Positions 42,614-51,030 of a stretch of 64,000 nt of DNA are shown here, one piece after another. Numbering within the stretch: the stretch's first letter is position 1; each line of letters starts with the position of its first letter. The position numbers and the translations under genes are program-made. Below the pieces are notes generated by a model. The model saw nothing but the letters and a program-made list of their open reading frames with translations. It made no database searches and was not told the origin of the DNA. This stretch comes from an uncultured Bacilli bacterium (GTDB lineage Bacteria > Bacillota_I > Bacilli_A > RF39 > UBA660). Where the stretch lies: contig CAKPCH010000006.1 of assembly GCA_934141535.1 (NCBI GenBank), forward strand, positions 62,001 to 126,000. The letters are read 5' to 3'.

Positions 42614-43714
42614 TATCTCACTCCTAATTTAAGATTATCATATATAAATTTATCAATATCTCCATCTAATACATTATCAACATTTGTAGATTCTGTATTA
42701 GTTCTATGATCTTTAACAAGTTTATAAGGACACATAGTATATGTTCTTATTTGAGAGCCAAAATTAATAGTAGTATTCTCTCCTTTTATACTCTTTAACT
42801 CTTTCTCTCTTCTTTCTACTTCTAATTGATATAATTTATTTTTAAGGACATTCATACAAGTTTCTTTATTTCTTATTTGACTTCTTTCATTTTGACAAGT
42901 AACAACTATTTTACTTGGAAAATGTGTTATACGAACAGCACTCGGTGTTGTATTTACTCCTTGTCCTCCATGTCCTGATGCACAGTATGTATCTACCCTA
43001 ATATCTGATTCTTTGATTTCTATATCTATGTTTGCTTCATTATATAATGGTGTAATATCTACTGAAGCAAATGATGTATGACGTCTTTTATTAGAATCAA
43101 ATGGACTAATTCTAATTAATCTATGAACTCCCTTTTCATTTTTTAAATACCCATAACTATTTAAACCATGTACAATAAATGATACACTTTTAATACCAGC
43201 TTCTTCACCATCTTGATAATCAAGTAATTCAATTTTCTTATTATGTTTTTCGCACCATCTAGTATACATTCTATAAAGCATACTTGCCCAATCACATGAC
43301 TCTGTACCACCAGCTCCTGGATGTATTTCAAGTATACAATCACACTTATCATATGGATTATTTAACAATACTTCAAGTTCTATATTTTCTATTTTCTCTT
43401 TAGTACTAGTTATTTCACTACTTATTAGTTCTATCATATCTGAATCATTACTATTTAACATATTTAAGACTTCTAATCTATCGTCTATAGTATTCTTTAA
43501 CTCTTCAATATTTTTTAACTCAGATTTTAATAAATTTAATTCTTCTAAAACCTCTTCACTTCTTTTTTTATCATCCCAAAAATTAGAACTATTCATCTCT
43601 TCTTCTAATTTTTTAATTTTTTCTTTTTTATTTACTGGGTCAAAGTGACCTCCATAATTCATCTACTTTTTTACTAAAATCATTATATATATTTAATACT
43701 TCACTTAATTCCAT
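42613..43714 (-). CDS. prfB: Peptide chain release factor 2, with programmed +1 frameshift
   Basis: RF2 releases chains at UGA and UAA. The gene starts at 43714 and reads MELSEVLNIY and on to LWRSL (24 codons), then meets an in-frame TGA. The site is GGAGG-TCA-CTT-TGA-C, with a Shine-Dalgarno-like sequence three bases before CTT: the classic RF2 autoregulatory shift site. A +1 shift on CTT leads into DPVNKKEKI and the rest, 366 residues in all. GGQ is present in SGHGGQGVNTTPSAVR; the peptide-anticodon tripeptide is read as SPF in ISPFDSNKRR. A single-frame call would start at 43662 and miss the true N-terminus. Confidence 0.96.
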
Positions 43715-43750
43715 ACTTTTCACCATAATCATTATAACATTTTTATATAA

Positions 43751-43777
43751 AAAATAAAACACCAATAAATGGCATTT
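43751..43777 (-). terminator. Intrinsic terminator after the second S11 carboxypeptidase gene
   Basis: AAAATGCCA-TTTA-TTGGTGTTTT (G:U pairs) then ATTTTT. Confidence 0.6.
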
Positions 43778-43781
43778 TAAT

Positions 43782-44933
43782 TTATTTACACTTTCTTTTC
43801 CTTTTAATAATCATAAAAATAATAATTATTAAAAGTATAATAGATAAATATAAAAAGTAATTATAATATTTTAAAGATTCTTCTAAATATACATCAAAAG
43901 TATAAATAACATCTCCTTTATATTTAACATTTATACTACCTATTTTATCATGTAATTTTATTTTCTTAGTTATTTCTTCAACTCCGTTATATTCAATTAT
44001 TATATTAGAAATATCAAAATCATTTTCTAAATACATTTTTTTCTCCTCTAGACTTTTTACTTCATAATACTTTTTCTTTCCATGTTTTATTTTTAATTCT
44101 TTTAAAACTTGTCCTTTTTTTAATATAACTTGATTACTATAATTACTAGAAAAATAATCATATAAATTTATAGCATCCATCACATGACCATTATTATTTA
44201 TTGGAGAGTTTAATGTTACTAAAAGATAATTAATATCATTTATTGTAGAGGTACTAGCTAGACAAAGTCCAGCATCATATGTAAAACCTGTTTTAGCACC
44301 CGTTATTATACTTGTATCAATATTATAATTAGATAAAGTTTTATTTATTGTTTTATTTATACTATTTATATAATACTTATCAGTTTCAAATATAGTTTTA
44401 AATGTTTCATTTTTTAAACTATATATTAATATTTTAGCTATATCAGAAGCAGTTGAATAATTATTATCACTATCCATTCCTACAGGATTATCAAATTTTG
44501 AATTACTAACTCCTATATTTTCTAATTCTTGATTCATTAAATCAGAAAAATCAACAATACTACCACTAATATCTATTGCAAGACTTTGAGCAGCATCTGC
44601 TGCTGAAGGAAGCATAAGTGCATACAATAAATCCATAGTAGATAACTTATCCCCTACTTTAAGTCCTATTTTAGCATACCCATCTAATCCTTTTAACATA
44701 TTATTTGTTATAATTACTTCTTTATTTAAATCACTACTATTATCTATAACTGTTATAGCAGTTACAATTTTAGTAAGAGAAGCAATAGATGTTTTTTCTT
44801 CGCTATTTTTTTCATATATTATTTTATTCTCATCTAAATTATACATAATAGCTTTAGATGAATTTATTTCTATTGCACATATGCTATATATATTAATAAA
44901 AAATATACTTAATATTAAAACTATTTTCTTCAT
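43782..44933 (-). CDS. D-alanyl-D-alanine carboxypeptidase-like protein (peptidase S11)
   Basis: Signal peptide (1-20), S11 domain with SLTK (52-55) as SxxK and KTG (214-216); the middle motif reads SAA (110-112) in LMLPSAADAAQ, so the SxN asparagine is Ala. After a beta-rich C-terminal domain a membrane helix (about 355-376) anchors it, with a short basic end. It is a paralogue of the protein at 3133-4707 without the long cytosolic tail. I start at 44933 after AAAGGTGG; 383 residues. Confidence 0.9.
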   Translation of the reverse strand: MKKIVLILSIFFINIYSICAIEINSSKAIMYNLDENKIIYEKNSEEKTSIASLTKIVTAITVIDNSSDLNKEVIITNNMLKGLDGYAKIGLKVGDKLSTMDLLYALMLPSAADAAQSLAIDISGSIVDFSDLMNQELENIGVSNSKFDNPVGMDSDNNYSTASDIAKILIYSLKNETFKTIFETDKYYINSINKTINKTLSNYNIDTSIITGAKTGFTYDAGLCLASTSTINDINYLLVTLNSPINNNGHVMDAINLYDYFSSNYSNQVILKKGQVLKELKIKHGKKKYYEVKSLEEKKMYLENDFDISNIIIEYNGVEEITKKIKLHDKIGSINVKYKGDVIYTFDVYLEESLKYYNYFLYLSIILLIIIIFMIIKRKRKCK

Positions 44934-44975
44934 CTTACCACCTTTATTATTATACATAAGAATATTAAAAAAGTA

Positions 44976-45000
44976 AATTAAAAGCAAGTTTAACTTGCTT
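44976..45000 (-). terminator. Intrinsic terminator after ezrA
   Basis: AAGCAAGTT-AAACTTGCTT stem followed by TTAATTT. Confidence 0.65.
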
Positions 45001-45011
45001 AAAACTTGCTC

Positions 45012-46742
45012 TTAACTTTCTTTAGAACTATATAAATTTAATATTTTATTATATATGCCAGGTTCTATTTTATTTAAAGCATTTATTGTTAATTCAAATG
45101 AATCTTTATATTCACCTTTATAAAATAATTTTTCACTAGAATTTAATTGATTATTTAATCCTTCATAACTACTTCTATATCTATTACCATATATTATAGC
45201 TTTCTCTGCAAACATTGCATTCTTAACCATATTTTTAGTTTTTGTATAAAGTTTTAAAACTAAATCACGAGCTGTATCAACTCTTGTATTTAAAACTTCA
45301 ATAGTTATAGGTTTCTTTTCTAATTCTTTTATTATTTCTTTAATAGCATTATTCGCTTCTTTTAATTCGACATAATAAAAATCTGGCACAACAGGTAATC
45401 TATAATCTCTAATTTCTCTTTTAGCCTCTTTTAACACTAATTTAATCTCTTCTAATTGTTGACGTGCTCTAACTTCATCATCATGCATACTGCCTATAAC
45501 ATTTAATGTTTGATCTAACTTTTCTTCAGTATGTGATAAATTATTAGATAATCCTTCTACTTCTTTAACTAATTTAGAAAAAGCAAATGTATTATTAAAT
45601 CTTGTATGATCTTGTAATACTTTATAATTAGCATTCAAACTAGCTACTTCTTCTTTTACTTCATTTAAAGCAGTTATATCCTCATCTTTTAAATTATAAA
45701 TATTTTTAACTTCTTCTATTTGACTAAATATCTCATCAACTACACTATTCATCTTTGTAAGTCTAGTACTAAAAGTTAATAATTTTTCTTCATATGTTTT
45801 TCTATCTGTTTTCTCTTTTTCAAAATCATTAAATACTGAATCACAATATTCTAATAATACTTTTAGTTCAGATAGACTTTCATTCATATCTAATTTTTTT
45901 GTTCTTTCAATTATTTCTTCTATTTTTTTATTAGATTCCACTACATTATATTCTACATTTAAATAATCAAGTGGATAGCCTTCATTTATCATTTGATTAT
46001 AAGTATCTACTATCTCTTTTATCTTTTTAGGTAAAATACTATTTGTCATAAGTACAATAGATGGTACTTCTTCTATTACTACTGCCATATGATTTAAAAG
46101 TTCATCTATATTATTTAATACAGAAGTTACTTCAATGTACTCATTATTTTCCATCATAGTTTCAAAATCTTCAAAATTTTTAGCAATCGCTTCAAATTGA
46201 GTATTTATAATATCTGTAAAAATTCCATATTCTTGTTTACTATCTTGAAACTTTTGATATAAAGTTCTATAACGAGCTTTATAACCAGTAATTACTGTTC
46301 TATTTCTTTCTTCACTAGAAGTTAAATCTTTTATTTCACCAAATAAAAAATCTGAATTAGTTCTTACTTTATATAATTCCATCTCTAATTTAGCAATCTT
46401 ATACATTGTACTTTTATAATCCATTTGAGATAATGAATATTCTGCATCTAATATCATATCTGATAATTTAGGAATTTGAATTTCTTTTATTTGTTGTAAT
46501 CTTTTAGTCCACTCATCATATAATTCTTTTAACTTATCATTATTTAAAAAAGATTCTACTTTAGCAAGTTCTGGTACTATTGGAGAAGTTGCTAATTTAT
46601 TCTTTTCTACTTCTAATTTTTCTAATGTTTTCTTAAACTTTTTATTTTTTCTACTTTGAATTAGATTTAATATTGCTATAACAAGACCAGCACATATTAA
46701 AAATAATGTTAACATAATAAGTGTTAAATTATCCTTATCCAT
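45012..46742 (-). CDS. ezrA: Septation ring formation regulator EzrA
   Basis: EzrA is a membrane-anchored spectrin-like regulator of FtsZ ring placement in Firmicutes. One N-terminal membrane helix (about 6-25) is followed by about 540 residues of helical coiled-coil repeats and the conserved C-terminal block (ERAIIYGNRYRS-like AEKAIIYGNRYRSSYEGL, then LFYKGEYKDSFELTINALNK). 576 residues matches the family. I start at ATG 46742; GTGAGGATT upstream contains the ribosome-binding site. Confidence 0.92.
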   Translation of the reverse strand: MDKDNLTLIMLTLFLICAGLVIAILNLIQSRKNKKFKKTLEKLEVEKNKLATSPIVPELAKVESFLNNDKLKELYDEWTKRLQQIKEIQIPKLSDMILDAEYSLSQMDYKSTMYKIAKLEMELYKVRTNSDFLFGEIKDLTSSEERNRTVITGYKARYRTLYQKFQDSKQEYGIFTDIINTQFEAIAKNFEDFETMMENNEYIEVTSVLNNIDELLNHMAVVIEEVPSIVLMTNSILPKKIKEIVDTYNQMINEGYPLDYLNVEYNVVESNKKIEEIIERTKKLDMNESLSELKVLLEYCDSVFNDFEKEKTDRKTYEEKLLTFSTRLTKMNSVVDEIFSQIEEVKNIYNLKDEDITALNEVKEEVASLNANYKVLQDHTRFNNTFAFSKLVKEVEGLSNNLSHTEEKLDQTLNVIGSMHDDEVRARQQLEEIKLVLKEAKREIRDYRLPVVPDFYYVELKEANNAIKEIIKELEKKPITIEVLNTRVDTARDLVLKLYTKTKNMVKNAMFAEKAIIYGNRYRSSYEGLNNQLNSSEKLFYKGEYKDSFELTINALNKIEPGIYNKILNLYSSKES

Positions 46743-46803
46743 AATCCTCACCTAGTATAATTATAACACACTTGTTTTTTTTCGACAATATTTTTCTATA
46801 TTT

Positions 46804-46834
46804 AAAAAGAAAAAGATTTTTGTTATCTTTTTCT
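46804..46834 (-). terminator. Intrinsic terminator after dfrA
   Basis: AGAAAAAGATAA and TTTTTGTTATC region form AGAAAAAGAT/ATCTTTTTCT with T-run, overlapping the end of dfrA. Confidence 0.65.
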
Positions 46835-47305
46835 AATATATTTTACATGCTTATATCTAATATTATTTTCTTTATTAAAACTTAATACTTGTTTATTCCA
46901 ATCTTCCATATTAAATTTAGGAAAATAAACATCAGCACTTTTCTCTTCTTTATCTATTAAAGTTAAATACATAGTATTTGCCATATCTATAAATTGTTCA
47001 TATAAAGAAGCACCACCTATTACAAAGATTTCATCTTGTAATGAAGCATATTTTACTAAGAAACTTCTAATATTTTTATATACTTCTATTTCATTATTAT
47101 TTATTTCACTAGTACTTATAACTATATTTTTTCTACCTGGAAGTACACGAGGTAAAGATTCAAAAGTTTTTCTACCCATAACTATAGGATGCCCCATTGT
47201 TGTATCTTTAAAGAATTTTAAATCTTCTTTTATTCTCCATATTAATTGATTATCTTTTCCAAGTTCATAGTTTTTACCAATAGCAGCTATTAAACTCAAA
47301 TTCAT
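46823..47305 (-). CDS. dfrA: Dihydrofolate reductase
   Basis: DHFR regenerates tetrahydrofolate with NADPH. MNLSLIAAIGKNYELGKDN is the family start, with IWRIKEDLKFFKD (acidic active-site residue), GRKTFESLP and VIGGASLYEQF. 160 residues is normal. It is 11 bases downstream of thyA, the usual pair since ThyA consumes methylene-THF and yields DHF. Confidence 0.96.
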   Translation of the reverse strand: MNLSLIAAIGKNYELGKDNQLIWRIKEDLKFFKDTTMGHPIVMGRKTFESLPRVLPGRKNIVISTSEINNNEIEVYKNIRSFLVKYASLQDEIFVIGGASLYEQFIDMANTMYLTLIDKEEKSADVYFPKFNMEDWNKQVLSFNKENNIRYKHVKYIRKR

Positions 47306-47316
47306 AAAAATCCCCC

Positions 47317-48333
47317 CTATTGCGCTATAGGAAATTTTATTTTTCCCATGTGTTTATAATTTTTTACTTTTATATCATTAAGTTCTTTAGAATTATCAAA
47401 TTCATAAAAATCTTTTTTCTCTTCATTTAACCATAAATATGGTTTTTGTGGATCTATTATTAAATCTAATATTTTTAATAATGTATCATTATCTATTTTA
47501 CAGTCATATTGATCAGTTTCTTTTAATATTCTATCTTTCATTAAAATAAGAGTATCTTTATCTATTTTCTTATATGTTAAATAAGCATCTAAACGATTTA
47601 ACTGTTCTTTTATTCCATCTACTTGATTTACATAGATATGAGCATCTTTAATAGACCAATCAAGAGTCCCTGGAATTAATCCAGTACAGTGTGCTACTAA
47701 ACTTAAAAGTGTAGCATACTGTGTAACATTAAATGGAAGACCAAGTGGTACATCACAACTTCTTTGATGAACCCAAGCATTAAGTTTTCCATCAGTTACA
47801 TCCCATTCACTAGACCATACACAAGAAGGTAATACAGCTGTTTTTAACCATTCATTTTGCCATAATGACATAACAAGTCTTCTATCATGTGGATTATTTT
47901 TAATAGTGTCAAGTAATTGATCTGTTAACTTATATTTATTTACAATCCATCCATAAGCAGTACCTATAGTATGTGCGAACTCCTTACCAAAATATTTTTC
48001 TGACTTTATAACTTTTTCTCCATCTGAATTAGTAGTATATGTTCTATAAATACCATCATCATCTACCATCCATTCATCCCATACTTTATTATTTCTTTCA
48101 TGAAGCCAATCTACTGAATTACTTTGTGCTTGATAAATCCATAATATCTCAGTAATAGCATTCCTAAAGAATAATTGTTTAGTTTGAAGAATTGGAAATT
48201 CTTGTCCTAAATCAAAATGAAAATTATGACTTGGTACCTTTATAGTATTTATACATGTTCTATTTTCTACTTCTACCCCTTCAGTTAATATTCTTTTACA
48301 TAATTCTAAATAATCTCTATCCCATTTTGTCAT
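47317..48333 (-). CDS. thyA: Thymidylate synthase ThyA
   Basis: ThyA methylates dUMP to dTMP. Visible are the catalytic Cys in VLPSCVWSSEWDV, the phosphate-binding WVHQRSCDVPLGLPFN and the C-terminal DWSIKDAHIYVNQ and IKFPIAQ. The usual P-C-H around the Cys is S-C-V, and at 338 residues it is longer than E. coli ThyA (264); insertions lie in the first 130 residues. It is the first gene of a thyA-dfrA operon. Confidence 0.94.
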   Translation of the reverse strand: MTKWDRDYLELCKRILTEGVEVENRTCINTIKVPSHNFHFDLGQEFPILQTKQLFFRNAITEILWIYQAQSNSVDWLHERNNKVWDEWMVDDDGIYRTYTTNSDGEKVIKSEKYFGKEFAHTIGTAYGWIVNKYKLTDQLLDTIKNNPHDRRLVMSLWQNEWLKTAVLPSCVWSSEWDVTDGKLNAWVHQRSCDVPLGLPFNVTQYATLLSLVAHCTGLIPGTLDWSIKDAHIYVNQVDGIKEQLNRLDAYLTYKKIDKDTLILMKDRILKETDQYDCKIDNDTLLKILDLIIDPQKPYLWLNEEKKDFYEFDNSKELNDIKVKNYKHMGKIKFPIAQ

Positions 48334-48428
48334 AACCTAACCTCCTAAAATAATTTTAGTAAATTTTAAGAGTCAAGTCAATATAAACTTATAAATTATT
48401 ATAATTATTATGAAATCATATAAAAACC

Positions 48429-48457
48429 TTGACAAAGCATATAATTAATTATATAAT
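48429..48457 (+). promoter_or_regulatory. Strong SigA promoter of rpsD
   Basis: TTGACA (48429-48434), 17-base spacer, TATAAT (48452-48457), both perfect. Confidence 0.85.
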
Positions 48458-48463
48458 TATAAC

Positions 48464-48617
48464 TACGAACAAGAAGCAGCAGTCTTTGATAATTGTAATT
48501 GTGTTTGTTCCAAAAGGTTTATTAGTAACTTAAAAAAGCTGCAAAGCGAACGTATTAAAATAAACACCCTATAATTAGACAAGAGGCATTCTTTTCGTAA
48601 AGAAAGGAGAACAAAAA
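48464..48617 (+). promoter_or_regulatory. Long rpsD leader, probable S4 autoregulatory RNA
   Basis: About 154 bases lie between the predicted start and the ATG, far longer than other leaders here. The stretch holds several potential paired segments (GCAGCAGTC, AAGCTGC, GACAAGAGGC). In B. subtilis S4 represses rpsD by binding its leader. The structure was not resolved by eye. Confidence 0.5.
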
Positions 48618-49220
48618 ATGGCAAGATATACAAAGTCAAGTTATCGTGTAAGCCGTCGTTTAGGATTCTCTACTCTAGAAACTGGTAGAGAACTTGCTAA
48701 AAAACCATATGCTCCAGGTATTCATGGTTCTAAAAAAGCTAAAAAATTATCTAACTATGGTGTTCAATTACAAGAAAAACAAAAAGTTAGATTTATGTAC
48801 GGTTTAAATGAAAAACAATTTAAGAAGACTTTTACTGATGCTGGTAAAATGAAAGGTGTTCATGGTGAAAACTTATTCAAATTACTTGAATCAAGATTAG
48901 ATAACTTAGTTTATCGTATTGGGTTTGCTACTACAAGACGTGGAGCTAGACAACTTGTAAACCATGGACATATAACTGTTAATGGTAGAAAAGTTGATAT
49001 TCCTTCATACAGATGTAAACCTGGTGATGTTATAGCATTAAAAGAATCTGATAAAGAACTTGCAATCGTTAAATCATCACTTGAAGCATTAAGTAAAAGA
49101 GTTGATTTCTTAACATTTGATGAAGCTAAAATGGCTGCTACATTTGTTAGATATCCAGAAAGATCTGAATTAAATACAGAAATCAATGATTCATTAATAG
49201 TTGAATTCTACAACAGATAA
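48618..49220 (+). CDS. rpsD: 30S ribosomal protein S4
   Basis: S4 is a primary 16S rRNA-binding protein. MARYTKSSYRVSRRLG at the start, the S4 domain (LESRLDNLVYRIGFATTRR then QLVNHGHITVNGRKVDIPS) and the Glu/Phe-rich end are typical, as are 200 residues. This is the Zn-free form (no Cys cluster). AAAGGAGAAC precedes the ATG; a terminator follows. Confidence 0.98.
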   Translation: MARYTKSSYRVSRRLGFSTLETGRELAKKPYAPGIHGSKKAKKLSNYGVQLQEKQKVRFMYGLNEKQFKKTFTDAGKMKGVHGENLFKLLESRLDNLVYRIGFATTRRGARQLVNHGHITVNGRKVDIPSYRCKPGDVIALKESDKELAIVKSSLEALSKRVDFLTFDEAKMAATFVRYPERSELNTEINDSLIVEFYNR

Positions 49221-49240
49221 AAGACTTAGGTCTTTTTTCT
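49218..49240 (+). terminator. Intrinsic terminator after rpsD
   Basis: AAAAGAC-TTAG-GTCTTTTTT. Confidence 0.8.
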
Positions 49241-49245
49241 TTGAC

Positions 49246-49274
49246 TTGATAAAATTCAATCATTATAGTATAAT
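49246..49274 (+). promoter_or_regulatory. Promoter of rnjA
   Basis: TTGATA (49246-49251), 17-base spacer, TATAAT (49269-49274). Confidence 0.65.
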
Positions 49275-49305
49275 TATATAGTCAAAAAAGAAAGGAGGTA
49301 AAACC

Positions 49306-51009
49306 ATGAACTTTAAAAATGTAAAAAATGATACTAAAATTTTTGCGCTCGGTGGACTTGGTGAAGTTGGTAAAAACATGTATTGTGTTATGACAGGTAA
49401 TGAAATAATTATTACAGATGTTGGTATTACATTCCCATCTGATGAATTACCTGGTGTAGATTATATTATTCCAGATTTTACTTTTCTTAAGAAAAACGAA
49501 AGTAAAATAAAAGCTCTTTTCATAACACACGGTCATGAAGATCATATAGGTGGTATACCATTTTTACTACAAGCAGTTAATATACCTAGTATATATGCTC
49601 CAAACCAAGCTGCAGGACTTATTAGAAAAAAATTAGAAGACAGAAATATTAATTATAAAAATTTATATGTATATGATGAAAATACCAAAGTTAAATTTAA
49701 AAATATGTCAGTTGAATTTTTTAGAACAACCCACTCTATTCCAGATTCACATGGAATAGTAATCCATACAATAAATGGAACAATAGTTACAACTGGAGAC
49801 TTTAAATTTGATTTAACACCTATAGGTCCAATGGCAAATATTCATAAAATGGCAAGAATTGGTGAAAAAGGTGTTTCACTTCTACTTAGTGATAGCACTA
49901 ATGCTTTAAATGAAGGAATGAGTACAAGTGAATCTAAAGTCGATGAAGCATTATCACATATATTCGCACAAACTACATCAAGAATTATAATTGCTACATT
50001 TGCTTCTAATATATATAGACTTAAACATATAGTAGATACTTGTAAAAGAAATAATAGAAAAATAGCAATCTTTGGTAGAAGTATGGAAAACAATATTGAA
50101 ATATCACTTAATTCTGGATATATAAAACATAAAGAAATATTTGTTACTCCAGAAGAAGCTAATAATCTTCCAGATAATGAAGTATGCCTACTTTGTACAG
50201 GATCTCAAGGAGAACCACTTGCTGCTTTATCTAGAATAGCTAATGGATCTCATAAACAAATAAAATTACAAGATAATGATATAGTAATATTCTCATCATC
50301 TGCAATACCAGGAAATGCTTTAAGTATATCTAAAGTAATAAATAAATTATATTTACAAGGAGTTAAAGTATATACAAATACTTCATTAAACGATGTACAT
50401 ACATCAGGTCATGGTAACCAAGAAGAATTAAAATTAATGTTACGACTTATAAAACCTAAATATTTTATGCCATTTCATGGTGAATATAGAATGCTTAGAA
50501 GCCATGCAGATTTAGCAGTACTTTGTGGAATGCCTAAAGAAAATACATTTGTACTTGAAAATGGTGAAGTATTATCATTATATAAAGGTGTTATTAAAAA
50601 AGATAAAAGCATACAATCAGGTGACGTTTATGTAGATGGTAATAGAATTGGTGAAATAGGAAATGCAGTTATGAGAGAAAGAAAAATCATGTCAAGTGAT
50701 GGTATAGTAATAGTAATTGCTAATATAGATACAGCAAATAAAAAATTAGCAATCCCTACTAACATTAATTCTAGAGGATTTGTTTTAATTCAAGAGAACT
50801 TAGATTTATTAAAAGAAATTGAAATAGAAGCAAATAACATAGTAAATAATAAACTTAAAGTAAATTGTATATTTAGTGATATAAAGAATGAATTAATAAA
50901 CGGTTTATCTTCATTTATTCATGAAAAAACTGGAAGATACCCTATTATATTACCAATTATAAATGACGTAAAAAAAAGAGAAATCAATACTGAAAAAGTT
51001 GAGAAATAA
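49306..51009 (+). CDS. rnjA: Ribonuclease J
   Basis: RNase J is a metallo-beta-lactamase exo/endonuclease central to mRNA decay and rRNA maturation in Firmicutes. FALGGLGEVGKNMY at the start, the metal motif THGHEDHIGG, TGDFKFD, the beta-CASP segment (GSQGEPLAALSRI) and PFHGEYRML are diagnostic. 567 residues is normal. Of the two paralogues it looks like J1, by the essential-type position next to a ribosomal gene only. AAAGGAGGT precedes the ATG. Confidence 0.96.
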   Translation: MNFKNVKNDTKIFALGGLGEVGKNMYCVMTGNEIIITDVGITFPSDELPGVDYIIPDFTFLKKNESKIKALFITHGHEDHIGGIPFLLQAVNIPSIYAPNQAAGLIRKKLEDRNINYKNLYVYDENTKVKFKNMSVEFFRTTHSIPDSHGIVIHTINGTIVTTGDFKFDLTPIGPMANIHKMARIGEKGVSLLLSDSTNALNEGMSTSESKVDEALSHIFAQTTSRIIIATFASNIYRLKHIVDTCKRNNRKIAIFGRSMENNIEISLNSGYIKHKEIFVTPEEANNLPDNEVCLLCTGSQGEPLAALSRIANGSHKQIKLQDNDIVIFSSSAIPGNALSISKVINKLYLQGVKVYTNTSLNDVHTSGHGNQEELKLMLRLIKPKYFMPFHGEYRMLRSHADLAVLCGMPKENTFVLENGEVLSLYKGVIKKDKSIQSGDVYVDGNRIGEIGNAVMRERKIMSSDGIVIVIANIDTANKKLAIPTNINSRGFVLIQENLDLLKEIEIEANNIVNNKLKVNCIFSDIKNELINGLSSFIHEKTGRYPIILPIINDVKKREINTEKVEK

Positions 51010-51030
51010 TTACTTTCTCAACTTTTTATT
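50998..51030. terminator. Terminator between rnjA and the repeat surface protein gene
   Basis: GTTGAGAAA-TAATTA-CTTTCTCAAC then TTTTT; convergent genes. Confidence 0.8.

Noticed and set aside
43612..43662. ATG at 43662 as start of prfB
   Set aside because: It lies past the in-frame part of the first frame; the CTT TGA frameshift site explains the true start at 43714.
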